64,000 bases of DNA from Psychrobacter sp. 28M-43 (GTDB lineage: Bacteria; Pseudomonadota; Gammaproteobacteria; Pseudomonadales; Moraxellaceae): positions 434,001 through 498,000 of the forward strand of contig NZ_CP061739.1 of the NCBI RefSeq assembly GCF_014770435.1, read 5' to 3'. The notes under the pieces were generated by a model, which saw only the letters and a list, made by a program, of their open reading frames with translations, made no database searches and was not told where the DNA came from. The first letter of the stretch is position 1; the number at the start of each line of letters is the position of its first letter. Position numbers and translations under genes: made by a program. Shown here in pieces: positions 1-8,812 of this stretch.

Positions 1-1
1 G

Positions 2-520
2 AAAGTCGTTGATACAGAAACAGGTGAAGTTGTCCCGTTGGGCGAGACAGGTGAGCTGCTTACACGAGGCTATTCAGTGATGAAAGGCTATTGGGGCAGC
101 CGCTTTAAAACGCGTGAAGCCATCCAAGATGGTTGGATGCATACGGGTGACTTGGCCACAATGGATGAAGACGGCTATGTCAAAATCGTCGGCCGTAGTA
201 AAGACATGGTGATTCGCGGCGGCGAAAATATCTATCCAGTAGAAATTGAAAATTACCTCTATCGTCATCCAAAGATTCGTGATGTACAAATCGTGGGTAT
301 ACCAGATGAGCGTTATGGTGAAGTGCTGGCAGCGTGGATTATTCCGAAAGAGCCTGGCTGCTTGACTGAACAGGAAGTGCGTGAGTTCTGTAGCGAGCAT
401 ATCGCTCATTATAAAGTGCCGACTTACTATCGCTTTGTGACTGAATATCCAATGACTATCACTGGAAAAATTCAAAAATATAAAATCATTGAGCAAATGA
501 AAGAAGAGCTGGGTTTGTAG
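2..520 (+). CDS. Acyl-CoA synthetase (AMP-binding), C-terminal part
   Basis: The 5' part lies before the window; the open frame runs from base 2 to the TAG at 518-520, giving about 172 C-terminal residues. It shows the adenylate-forming signature TGDLATMDEDGYVKIVGRSK followed by GGENIYPVEIE and, near the end, TGKIQKYKI, whose first Lys is the expected catalytic lysine of the A10 motif. The enzyme should activate a carboxylic acid to its CoA thioester via an acyl-adenylate. Its place just upstream of the leucine/isovalerate genes suggests a short- or branched-chain acid (for example isovalerate or acetoacetate) as substrate; that is inference. An apparent TTG start at 38 is internal to the gene and not real. 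Confidence 0.9.
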   Translation, partial: KVVDTETGEVVPLGETGELLTRGYSVMKGYWGSRFKTREAIQDGWMHTGDLATMDEDGYVKIVGRSKDMVIRGGENIYPVEIENYLYRHPKIRDVQIVGIPDERYGEVLAAWIIPKEPGCLTEQEVREFCSEHIAHYKVPTYYRFVTEYPMTITGKIQKYKIIEQMKEELGL

Positions 521-560
521 TAAGCTTACTTATCTGCTCTAAAAAACAAAAGACTAACCA

Positions 561-666
561 TATTCATTTCATTATAAAAGTATTACAGCGTTAACCTCGC
601 TTGAAGTATCACACATACATCTGCACTCGGTTGCCTTGTACTACTTTTAAATTGAATCGACTATAT
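561..666. repeat. Interspersed palindromic repeat, copy 1
   Basis: This intergenic copy has the core acagcgttaacctcg (585-599) and the partner half cactcggttgccttgta, flanked by ataaaag and cttttaaattgaat that pair imperfectly as terminal inverted repeats. The same pattern recurs near 2380, 6507, 22314, 22422 and 56188. It lies between the acyl-CoA synthetase and the carboxylase beta gene, so it would be read into mRNA as a long imperfect hairpin. Confidence 0.8.
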
Positions 667-759
667 GTGAGCAACGCTTAAAAATAGCAGTTAGTATCAT
701 TTATATAAAAAGCTACTCACATCTACGTATCTATCTATGTATAAGAAAAAAGGGATATC

Positions 760-2370
760 ATGAGCGCTATCATAACCAGTAAACTGAGTCCAAACTCAAG
801 CGATTTTCAGCAAAACAGTGCCGCGATGCAAGAGATAGTCGATGACCTGTATGTACACTTGCGTAAAGTTGCCCAAGGTGGCTCAGCGCGCGCACGAGCC
901 AAGCATCTAGCGCGTGGTAAGCTGTTACCACGTGAGCGTGTCGAGCGTTTATTGGATGTAGGCACGCCGTTCCTAGAAGTGGCTCCGATGGCCGCACATG
1001 ATATGTATGGCGAAGAGATTCCAGCGGCTGGCGTGATTGCAGGTATCGGCCGTATCAATGGCATCGAATGTATGATTGTCTGTAATGATGCCACGGTAAA
1101 AGGCGGCACGTACTATCCAATGACGGTCAAAAAACACCTGCGCGCCCAAGAAATCGCGCAAGAAAATCATCTGCCATGTGTGTATCTGGTTGATTCAGGT
1201 GGTGCAAACTTACCGAATCAAGATGATGTGTTCCCTGATAAAGAGCATTTCGGCCGTATCTTTTTTAATCAAGCCAATCTGAGTGCGGCAGGCATTCCAC
1301 AGATTGCTGTGGTTATGGGTAGCTGTACAGCTGGCGGTGCCTATGTGCCTGCCATGAGCGATGAGTCCATTATTGTAAAAGAGCAAGGTACGATATTTTT
1401 GGGTGGTCCACCACTGGTAAAAGCAGCAACGGGTGAAGAGGTTACCGCAGAAGACTTGGGCGGCGGTGATGTACATACTAGACTATCAGGTGTGGTCGAT
1501 CATCTAGCGCAAAACGATACGCACGCACTATCGATTGCCCGTAATATCGTCAGTCACCTAAATCGCCCTACAAAAAATATTCCTAATCAAATCACACCGC
1601 GTCCGCCACGTTACGATGCCAAAGAACTCTATGGTGTGATTCCAACGGACAAGCGCAAGCCGTTTGATATCAGAGAAATCATCGCCCGTATCGTTGATGA
1701 CAGTGCCTTTGATGAGTTTAAAGCACGCTTTGGTACGACGCTAGTGTGCGGGTTTGCCCATATCGAAGGGATGCCTGTTGGTATTATTGCCAATAACGGT
1801 ATCTTATTCAGTGAGTCAGCGCAAAAAGGGACGCATTTCATCGAACTGTGCTGTAAGCGCAAAATCCCATTAGTATTCCTCCAGAATATTACTGGCTTCA
1901 TGGTTGGCCGCAAATACGAAAACGAAGGTATCGCTCGTCATGGTGCCAAGATGGTAATGGCGGTGGCTAATGCCAAAGTACCAAAATTCACCGTTATCGT
2001 CGGTGGTTCGTTTGGTGCTGGTAACTACGGTATGTGTGGCCGTGCTTATAGCCCGCGTTTCTTATGGATGTGGCCAAATGCCCGTATCTCTGTCATGGGC
2101 GGCGAGCAAGCTGCATCAGTACTGGCAACGGTCAAACGTGATAACTTTGATCGCAAAGGTGAAGCGTGGAGCGATGAGGACGAAGCGGCATTTAAAGCGC
2201 CGATTCGCGAAATGTACGAAGAGCAAGGTCATCCGTATTATGCCACCGCACGTATGTGGGATGACGGCGTAATTGATCCTGCTGATACGCGCAGTGTATT
2301 GGCTTTAGGATTAAGCGCTGCGTATAACGCGCCGATTGAAGAGACGACGTTTGGTGTCTTTAGAATGTAG
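760..2370 (+). CDS. liuB: Methylcrotonyl-CoA carboxylase beta subunit (carboxyltransferase)
   Basis: The 536-residue protein is the carboxyltransferase half of 3-methylcrotonyl-CoA carboxylase, which moves CO2 from carboxybiotin to 3-methylcrotonyl-CoA in leucine breakdown. The crotonase-like carboxyltransferase fold is marked by [16 protein letters not shown] near residue 190 and [18 protein letters not shown] near 415, both typical of the MCC/PCC beta family. The length is normal for MccB. The start ATG follows AAAAAAGGGA at a good distance. It is the second gene of the cluster and its alpha partner lies two genes downstream at 3410. MCC is favoured over propionyl- or geranyl-CoA carboxylase because the hydratase, lyase and isovaleryl-CoA dehydrogenase are adjacent. 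Confidence 0.95.
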   Translation: MSAIITSKLSPNSSDFQQNSAAMQEIVDDLYVHLRKVAQGGSARARAKHLARGKLLPRERVERLLDVGTPFLEVAPMAAHDMYGEEIPAAGVIAGIGRINGIECMIVCNDATVKGGTYYPMTVKKHLRAQEIAQENHLPCVYLVDSGGANLPNQDDVFPDKEHFGRIFFNQANLSAAGIPQIAVVMGSCTAGGAYVPAMSDESIIVKEQGTIFLGGPPLVKAATGEEVTAEDLGGGDVHTRLSGVVDHLAQNDTHALSIARNIVSHLNRPTKNIPNQITPRPPRYDAKELYGVIPTDKRKPFDIREIIARIVDDSAFDEFKARFGTTLVCGFAHIEGMPVGIIANNGILFSESAQKGTHFIELCCKRKIPLVFLQNITGFMVGRKYENEGIARHGAKMVMAVANAKVPKFTVIVGGSFGAGNYGMCGRAYSPRFLWMWPNARISVMGGEQAASVLATVKRDNFDRKGEAWSDEDEAAFKAPIREMYEEQGHPYYATARMWDDGVIDPADTRSVLALGLSAAYNAPIEETTFGVFRM

Positions 2371-2379
2371 GAGTTCTAA

Positions 2380-2479
2380 GGTCTCCCCATAATAAGCGAC
2401 TACTGCGTCAACTTCATTTGAAGTATGGTTTGTACATTTACAGTTGTTTTCCTTGTACTAACATCATTATGGATTGACC
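2380..2479. repeat. Interspersed palindromic repeat, copy 2 (degenerate)
   Basis: A diverged copy fills the gap between liuB and liuC. The left end ggtctccccataat pairs with the right end attatggattgacc, and inside are the family features ttcatttgaagtat and gttttccttgtacta. It begins about 10 bases after the liuB stop and ends about 40 bases before the liuC start. Confidence 0.65.
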
Positions 2480-2522
2480 AAGAGTTTATTTAAGTATTTA
2501 CATAAAAAATATAGAGAAAGTT

Positions 2523-3332
2523 ATGCAAAAAGATAGTGATAAAAATTATAAAAGCCTACTGGTTAAAATGGAGCAACACGTTGCTACAGTGACGTTAAAT
2601 CGTCCTGAGATACGTAATGCCTTTAACGATGAAATGATAGCCGAGCTAACCGATGCATTCAGTACGCTTGGTGCTGATGATGAGGTACGTGTCATTGTGC
2701 TAGCCGCTGCTGGCAAAGCGTTTTGTGCAGGCGCTGACCTCAATTGGATGCGTGCCATGGCGGATTATAGCTATGAAGAGAATCTAGCGGATGCTGACAA
2801 ATTGGCGCAAATGCTTAAGACTATTTATGAATGCCCTAAGCCAACAGTTGCGGCTATTCAAGGCGACGTTTATGCAGGTGGCATGGGTTTAGTTGCTGTT
2901 TGCGACGTAGCCATTGCGGTCAAAATTGCTAATTTTTGCCTGAGTGAAGTGCGTTTGGGCTTAGCCCCTGCCACTATCAGTCCTTATGTTATCCGAGCGC
3001 TAGGTGCTAGAGCTGCGCAGCGTTATTTCTTAAGTGCAGAAGTATTTGATGCCAAAAAGGCGCGTCAGCTAGGTTTTATCCATGAGCGTGTTAGCGAAGA
3101 ATGGCTAGCTGATGAAGTGGCTGCATTCTGTAATAAGGTCGTCAAAAATAGTCCAGATGCAGTCAAAACTTGCAAACAGCTATTACACGATGTCGCTGGT
3201 GCACCTATTACAGATGAGCTTATTGCTGACACGGTCAAAGGTATCGCTGATATTCGCTCATCAAAGCAAGGCCGCGAGGGGGTACAAGCATTTTTGCAAA
3301 AGCGTAAACCTGATTGGCTAATGGCAGACTAA
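2523..3332 (+). CDS. liuC: Methylglutaconyl-CoA hydratase (crotonase family)
   Basis: The 269-residue protein is a complete enoyl-CoA hydratase/isomerase. It has the N-terminal VTLNRPEIRNAF segment, the oxyanion-hole motif KAFCAGADLNWM (near residue 70) and GDVYAGGMGLVAVCDVAIA (near 115). The NWMRAMADYSYEEN stretch after the oxyanion motif is typical of LiuC/AUH-type hydratases. The reaction is hydration of 3-methylglutaconyl-CoA to HMG-CoA, the step between the carboxylase and the lyase. The start ATG is preceded by AGAGAAAG. Assignment of substrate rests on the family look plus the position between the two carboxylase subunit genes. Confidence 0.9.
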   Translation: MQKDSDKNYKSLLVKMEQHVATVTLNRPEIRNAFNDEMIAELTDAFSTLGADDEVRVIVLAAAGKAFCAGADLNWMRAMADYSYEENLADADKLAQMLKTIYECPKPTVAAIQGDVYAGGMGLVAVCDVAIAVKIANFCLSEVRLGLAPATISPYVIRALGARAAQRYFLSAEVFDAKKARQLGFIHERVSEEWLADEVAAFCNKVVKNSPDAVKTCKQLLHDVAGAPITDELIADTVKGIADIRSSKQGREGVQAFLQKRKPDWLMAD

Positions 3333-3409
3333 CTAGTAGTAGAACAATGATAGGCAAATGGGTAAATAGACAAGACGTCAAATAACAACGACAAGACACA
3401 GGGATAGTT

Positions 3410-5509
3410 ATGTTTTCTAAAATTCTAATCGCCAACCGTGGTGAAATTGCTTGCCGAGTGGCTGCGACTGCTAAGCGTCTTGGCGTCAGTACCGTTGCTG
3501 TTTATTCCGATGCGGATCGTGAGGCCAAACATGTGGCTGTCTGTGATGAGGCTATCTATTTGGGTGGTTCGGCACCAAAAGACAGTTATCTCAAAGGTGA
3601 TGCTATTATTGCGATAGCGCTTGAGACTGGCGCCCAAGCGATTCACCCAGGATATGGGTTTTTAAGCGAAAATGCAGACTTTGCACAAGCCTGCCAAGAT
3701 GCTGGTCTAGTATTTATCGGTCCATCGGCGGAAGCTATCCGTGCTATGGGCGGCAAGTCTGAGTCTAAGCGCTTGATGGAGTCAGCTGGTGTGCCGCTGA
3801 TACCGGGCTATCATGGTGACAATCAAGACGCACAGTTTTTGCAACAGCAGGCAGATGACATTGGCTATCCTGTCTTGATTAAAGCCAGTGCAGGTGGCGG
3901 CGGCAAAGGCATGCGTATCGTTGAAAAGAGCAGCGATTTTATTGACCTGTTAGATTCATGTCGCCGTGAAGCGATTACCAGTTTTGGCAATGATCAAGTG
4001 TTGGTTGAAAAATACGCGCTAAAACCACGTCATATCGAAATCCAAGTATTCGGTGATACGCATGGTAATTATGTGCATCTATTTGAGCGTGATTGCTCAG
4101 TACAGCGTCGCCATCAAAAAGTATTAGAAGAAGCGCCAGCGCCCGGTGTCGATACTGCCATGCGTGAAGCGATGGGCACAGCGGCAATCGAAGCAGCACG
4201 TGCGGTTGATTACGTGGGTGCAGGTACGGTTGAATTCATCGTTGAGCAGCGTGAAGGCACGATGAATTTCTATTTCATGGAGATGAACACGCGCTTGCAA
4301 GTTGAGCATCCGGTCAGTGAAGCGATCACTGGTGTGGATTTGGTCGAGTGGCAGCTATTGGTCGCTGCGGGTCAGCCATTGCCAAAATCACAAGACGATC
4401 TGGCTATCAACGGTCATGCAATTGAGGCGCGTATCTGTGCTGAAAACCCTGACAACAATTTCTTGCCAGCGACTGGGACTTTATTCACTTATCAAAAGCC
4501 TGAGCATAGTACCTTCAATATTACCGATGTGCGTATCGATGATGGCGTACGTGAGGGTGATGTGATCAGTCCTTTTTACGATTCTATGATTGCCAAGCTT
4601 ATCGTGCATGCTCCTACGCGCGAGCAAGCGTTGGCGAGACTAGATCGTGCATTGGCACAGACGCGTATCGTTGGTCTACCAAACAACGTGGCATTCTTAC
4701 GTTATATTTTAAATACCGATTCATTTAGCAAAGCCAATCTTGATACCGCATTGATAGAGCGTGAGCAGGATAAGCTTTTTGACCAGCATCCTCTTGAATT
4801 ATCGACGCTTGTGGTGACTGCTATTACGCAGCAGCTTGCGAGTGAAGCGACCATGCAGGGCTCAGATCCGTTTAGCAAGCCAACGGGTTTCCGTGCTTAT
4901 AGTGATTATACTCGTTCATTTAGCTTGGTTTATGATGAGCAGGCTTATAGTGCTCGCATCAGTAATTGGCATAATGCGAGTGGTGCTGATAGCAAAAAAG
5001 GCGGTGATAGTCTCAGTAGTTTTACGCTCGTCATTGGTAAAGAAATCGCGAATACGCAGGATGATAGCAATATCAATGTAGCGGCTCAGACCGAAACGGT
5101 TTATGAAGGGCAGATCAGCTATGATAGCAGTGACACACACAATCATACCTTATGGTTAGATGGTGCACGTATCAGTGCCCAAAGCTGGGTAAATAACGAG
5201 ACAGTCTACGTATTCACAGATAGCGGACGTGATGAAATTAGGCTTGTCGACGTAATGGCACATGTGGGTGAAGACACAGCAGCGGTTGGCAGTTTAAAGT
5301 CACCAATGCCAGGACAAGTGGTTGCATTCAAAGTAGCTGTTGGTGATACTGTGAAAAAAGGCGAACCACTTGCCGTTATCGAAGCCATGAAAATCGAACA
5401 TACGATTACCGCACCGACAGATGGTGTGGTGGCAGAGCTATTATTTGCAGCAGGTGACTTGGTCGCTGATGGTGATGAGCTACTGCGCATCGATAGTGAG
5501 AGCGCATAG
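3410..5509 (+). CDS. liuD: Methylcrotonyl-CoA carboxylase alpha subunit (biotin carboxylase/carrier)
   Basis: The 699-residue protein is the biotin-containing subunit. Order of parts: biotin carboxylase N-domain (KILIANRGEIACRV from residue 4), ATP-grasp domain with ASAGGGGKGMRIV and EMNTRLQVEHPVSE, biotin carboxylase C-domain to about 450, a less conserved middle region, and a C-terminal biotinyl domain with VIEAMKIEHTI, the biotinylated residue being Lys661. It carboxylates biotin with ATP and bicarbonate and hands the carboxyl to LiuB. The length fits MccA. The middle (about residues 470-590) is Ser/Asp/Asn-rich. The biotin ligase needed to charge Lys661 is probably the one encoded at 8813-9754. 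Confidence 0.95.
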   Translation: MFSKILIANRGEIACRVAATAKRLGVSTVAVYSDADREAKHVAVCDEAIYLGGSAPKDSYLKGDAIIAIALETGAQAIHPGYGFLSENADFAQACQDAGLVFIGPSAEAIRAMGGKSESKRLMESAGVPLIPGYHGDNQDAQFLQQQADDIGYPVLIKASAGGGGKGMRIVEKSSDFIDLLDSCRREAITSFGNDQVLVEKYALKPRHIEIQVFGDTHGNYVHLFERDCSVQRRHQKVLEEAPAPGVDTAMREAMGTAAIEAARAVDYVGAGTVEFIVEQREGTMNFYFMEMNTRLQVEHPVSEAITGVDLVEWQLLVAAGQPLPKSQDDLAINGHAIEARICAENPDNNFLPATGTLFTYQKPEHSTFNITDVRIDDGVREGDVISPFYDSMIAKLIVHAPTREQALARLDRALAQTRIVGLPNNVAFLRYILNTDSFSKANLDTALIEREQDKLFDQHPLELSTLVVTAITQQLASEATMQGSDPFSKPTGFRAYSDYTRSFSLVYDEQAYSARISNWHNASGADSKKGGDSLSSFTLVIGKEIANTQDDSNINVAAQTETVYEGQISYDSSDTHNHTLWLDGARISAQSWVNNETVYVFTDSGRDEIRLVDVMAHVGEDTAAVGSLKSPMPGQVVAFKVAVGDTVKKGEPLAVIEAMKIEHTITAPTDGVVAELLFAAGDLVADGDELLRIDSESA

Positions 5510-5568
5510 CTGACGAAGCCTAATAAAAAAGCCTCATAAAAGGGCAAATAGCAAAAAGGACGACAAGT

Positions 5569-6486
5569 ATGAGCCATTCGTATCCAAGCCATGTCAGCAT
5601 TGTTGATGTCAGTCCACGTGATGGACTACAAAACGAATCCATGACGGTACCGACTGAAGTTAAGCAAACGCTCATTAATGATTTGATTTCGGCGGGTGTC
5701 AAAAAATTGGAAGCGACCAGTTTTGTCTCGCCAAAGTGGGTGCCACAAATGGGTGATAACAGCGCGTTGCTCGACGCACTAGCACCGACGCGGCAGACGG
5801 ACGTTTGCTACTCGGTACTGGTGCCCAATATGCGCGGATTTGAAAATGCCATCGTACATCGCCCTGATGAAATCGTCATCTTTGGCTCAGCCAGCGAAAC
5901 CTTTAGCCAAAAAAATATCAACTGTAGTATCGATGAGAGTATTGAGCGTTTTGCACCAGTGGCTGCGGCAGCAAAAGCACAAGGCATCAAGGTACGTGGC
6001 GTTATCTCTTGTACGGTTGGTTGTCCCTATGAAGGCGAGATTGACCCCAGTCAAGTAGCGTATGTCACCAAGCGATTGATTGAGATCGGTTCAGAGCAGA
6101 TTGGCATTGCCGATACGATCGGTGTGGGTACGCCGCTCAAAGTACAACGAGCGTTGCAAGCTGCACTTGAGTATGCTGATATCTCTATGCTATCTGGGCA
6201 TTTTCATGATACTTATGGTCAAGCACTAAGCAATACGCTAGCCGCACTACAAATGGGTGTCAGTGAATTTGATACCTCTGTCGCTGGCCTAGGTGGTTGT
6301 CCTTATGCTAAAGGCGCAACGGGCAATGTCGCGACCGAAGATGTGGTGTATATGCTGCATGGTATGGGTATCAGCACGGGTATCGATTTGGAAAAATTGG
6401 TCGTGGCAGGCGAACGTATCAGTGAATTTTTAAAGCGACCAAATGGCTCAAACGTAGCACGTGCTATCATTAATAAACGCCATTAA
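5569..6486 (+). CDS. liuE: Hydroxymethylglutaryl-CoA lyase
   Basis: The 305-residue protein cleaves HMG-CoA to acetyl-CoA and acetoacetate, the last step of leucine degradation. It has the DRE-TIM family start VDVSPRDGLQNES (residues about 12-24, with the Arg-Asp catalytic pair) and the HMG-CoA lyase signature VAGLGGCPYAKGATGNVATE (near 238-258), including the active-site Cys. HFHDTYGQALSN supplies the metal-binding HxH-type residues. It starts 59 bases after liuD behind AAAAAGGACGACAAGT. The length is normal. Confidence 0.95.
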   Translation: MSHSYPSHVSIVDVSPRDGLQNESMTVPTEVKQTLINDLISAGVKKLEATSFVSPKWVPQMGDNSALLDALAPTRQTDVCYSVLVPNMRGFENAIVHRPDEIVIFGSASETFSQKNINCSIDESIERFAPVAAAAKAQGIKVRGVISCTVGCPYEGEIDPSQVAYVTKRLIEIGSEQIGIADTIGVGTPLKVQRALQAALEYADISMLSGHFHDTYGQALSNTLAALQMGVSEFDTSVAGLGGCPYAKGATGNVATEDVVYMLHGMGISTGIDLEKLVVAGERISEFLKRPNGSNVARAIINKRH

Positions 6487-6506
6487 TAAACGTCAGTCTT
6501 AAGTAG

Positions 6507-6611
6507 ATAGTCAACCCACTATAGAAGTATGACAGCGTTAACCTCGTTTGAAGTATTCGATAGACATCTACACTCGGTTACCTTGTCATACTTTCACATT
6601 GAATGGACTAT
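6507..6611. repeat. Interspersed palindromic repeat, copy 3
   Basis: The best-preserved termini of the family: atagtcaacccactat at the left faces atagtccattcaatgt (reverse complement of the right end), and the following gaagtatg pairs with catacttt. The core acagcgttaacctcg is at 6532-6546 and cactcggttaccttgt follows. It fills most of the gap between liuE and liuA. Confidence 0.85.
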
Positions 6612-6697
6612 GACATCAAAGATGACATCGAAAATAATATGGTTTTAAAAAACAGATCAAAATTCGAAAACTAAATATTAAAATACAAGGAATGGTT

Positions 6698-7885
6698 ATG
6701 AGTTTACCTGGATTGAATTTTCAACTTGGCGAAGATATTGACGCCCTACGTGATGTCGTACAGCAATTTGCAGCAAACGAGATCGCTCCACGTGCTGCTG
6801 AGATTGATAGCAGTGATGAATTCCCAATGGATCTATGGCAAAAAATGGGTGACCTCGGTCTACATGGCATTACCGTTCCTGAAGAGTACGGCGGCTCTAA
6901 CATGGGCTACGTCGCACATATGGTTGCGATGGAAGAGATTAGCCGTGCTTCGGCATCGGTAGCACTGAGCTATGGCGCACATTCTAATCTATGTATTAAC
7001 CAAATCAAACGTAACGGCTCTGAGGCACAAAAGCAGAAATATCTGCCAAAACTAATCAACGGTGAATTCATCGGTGCATTGGCGATGAGTGAGACAGGTG
7101 CTGGCTCAGACGTCGTCAGCATGAAGCTAAAAGCAGAAGAGAAAGACGGCAGCTATATTTTAAATGGTAGCAAGATGTGGATTACCAATGGTCCTGATGC
7201 GGACGTAATGGTGGTCTATGCCAAGACCAATCCTGAGATGGGTGCAAAAGGCATGACGGCCTTTATCGTTGAAAAAGGTATGGAAGGTTTTGGTACCGCG
7301 CAAAAGCTAGACAAGCTCGGCATGCGCGGTAGCCATACTGGCGAGATGACTTTTAATAATGTAAAAGTACCAAGCGAAAATATCTTGGGTGGTCTAAATG
7401 AGGGCGTTAAGGTACTGATGAGCGGCTTAGATTACGAGCGCGCTGTATTGGCTGCAGGTCCTATCGGTATCATGCAGGCAGTGATGGACAATGTGGTGCC
7501 TTATATCCATGATCGTAAACAGTTTGGTCAAGCGATCGGTGAATTCCAGCTTATCCAAGGTAAAGTTGCGGACATGTATACGATACTGCAAGCCGGTCGT
7601 AGCTTCTTATACACTGTCGGGAAAAACCTCGATATGTTGGACGCGCGCGGTGCGGGTCATAGTCGTGAAGTGCGCAAAGATTGCGCCAGTGTGATTCTAT
7701 GGTGTGCCGAAAAAGCGACGTGGATGGCAGGCGAGGGTATTCAAATATTTGGTGGTAATGGCTATACCAATGAGTATCCACTTGGTCGCTACTGGCGCGA
7801 TGCTAAGCTGTATGAGATTGGCGCAGGCACCAGTGAAATCCGCCGTATGCTAGTTGGTCGTGAGCTGTTTAACGAGACCAAATAA
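6698..7885 (+). CDS. liuA: Isovaleryl-CoA dehydrogenase
   Basis: The acyl-CoA dehydrogenase (395 residues from the preferred ATG at 6698) oxidises isovaleryl-CoA to 3-methylcrotonyl-CoA with FAD. Seen: [19 protein letters not shown] (FAD/substrate motif), [19 protein letters not shown], and [18 protein letters not shown], whose Glu (about residue 247) sits where isovaleryl-CoA dehydrogenases carry the catalytic base. [20 protein letters not shown] closes the protein. A second ATG lies at 6692, but AAGGA at 6687-6691 abuts it and is correctly spaced only for 6698. A strong terminator follows. Note the order: the first pathway enzyme is last in the cluster. Confidence 0.93.
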   Translation: MSLPGLNFQLGEDIDALRDVVQQFAANEIAPRAAEIDSSDEFPMDLWQKMGDLGLHGITVPEEYGGSNMGYVAHMVAMEEISRASASVALSYGAHSNLCINQIKRNGSEAQKQKYLPKLINGEFIGALAMSETGAGSDVVSMKLKAEEKDGSYILNGSKMWITNGPDADVMVVYAKTNPEMGAKGMTAFIVEKGMEGFGTAQKLDKLGMRGSHTGEMTFNNVKVPSENILGGLNEGVKVLMSGLDYERAVLAAGPIGIMQAVMDNVVPYIHDRKQFGQAIGEFQLIQGKVADMYTILQAGRSFLYTVGKNLDMLDARGAGHSREVRKDCASVILWCAEKATWMAGEGIQIFGGNGYTNEYPLGRYWRDAKLYEIGAGTSEIRRMLVGRELFNETK

Positions 7886-7940
7886 GAAAGTATTGTGGCA
7901 ATAACTAGAAACACGTTAGCTATTTTCTAATAGTAAAATA

Positions 7941-7976
7941 AAAAAGCAGCACGTTCAAAACGTGCTGCTTTTTTTG
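7941..7976. terminator. Bidirectional rho-independent terminator
   Basis: AAAAAGCAGCACGTT and AACGTGCTGCTTTTT form a stem with a short A-rich loop followed by a T-run, and the A-run at the left serves the other strand. It sits between the convergent liuA (+) and coaX (-) genes. Confidence 0.9.
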
Positions 7977-8024
7977 TGGCAATATAACAATGTGACAACG
8001 TGCTACTAAGTTACCTATTATCGA

Positions 8025-8753
8025 CTACGATTTATTACGATAATCAAAATACCTTGCCAAACCATTTAATAATAAATCATCACGTAAGCGCACTGGGCGA
8101 TTAACATGCTGGGAGATAATGGCTGCATCTCCACCTGTCATAATCAACTCAAAATTAGGATGACGATGGCTAATCTCATTAATCGCCCCGACGATAGAGA
8201 GCAAAATACCGCGATGCACCGCGTCTTGAGTGGTCAAGCCTTGACTGACGCTATCAAAAGTACCGTTCGAGATAGTGATTTGCTTAGTACCAGAAAACAG
8301 TGACTCACGTTGCAGGTAGATACTGGGGAAAATATAACCGCCCAAATGCTCAGCATGATCAATCAAATCAATAGTCACCGCTGTACCGCAACCAATCACA
8401 CACTGGCGTTTTTTCTTATCGACCGCGCCCAGCATCTGTAGCCAACGATCACAGCCGAGCTGCTGATCATCGTAAGCACTTTTCATCAGCGCGTGCGCCG
8501 CATCGACATGGACAAACTCAAACGGAATATTCAAACGACTGAGCGTCTCTGATACTTTGGCATTAAGGTTATCACCCAATACTGATGAGATACCAATAAA
8601 GTCAGGCGCATAACGCTCAAAACGATCGGTCAGACCCATAAGTAATTCGGCAGGTGCTTGCAGGTGCTGCTTAGCATCATGCGCGACTATTTGTCCGATA
8701 TCATCGGTTAGCCAGTATTTTAGGCGGGTATTTCCAAGATCAAGCCAGAGCAT
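8025..8753 (-). CDS. coaX: Type III pantothenate kinase
   Basis: The 242-residue protein phosphorylates pantothenate, the first step of CoA synthesis. The N-terminal DLGNTRLKYWL (residues 5-15) is the ASKHA phosphate-binding loop of CoaX, followed by GCDRWLQMLGA and the second motif CVIGCGTAVTIDLI near residue 120. The start ATG follows AAAGGGA. It lies 59 bases downstream of the biotin ligase gene on the same strand; this birA-coaX pairing is common in gammaproteobacteria with CoaX. It is slightly shorter than many relatives. Confidence 0.92.
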   Translation of the reverse strand: MLWLDLGNTRLKYWLTDDIGQIVAHDAKQHLQAPAELLMGLTDRFERYAPDFIGISSVLGDNLNAKVSETLSRLNIPFEFVHVDAAHALMKSAYDDQQLGCDRWLQMLGAVDKKKRQCVIGCGTAVTIDLIDHAEHLGGYIFPSIYLQRESLFSGTKQITISNGTFDSVSQGLTTQDAVHRGILLSIVGAINEISHRHPNFELIMTGGDAAIISQHVNRPVRLRDDLLLNGLARYFDYRNKS

Positions 8754-8812
8754 AAAAGTCCCTTTATATAGTGCTCGTTAATGATGGTGTTCATCAATAT
8801 AGTTGTCTAAGC

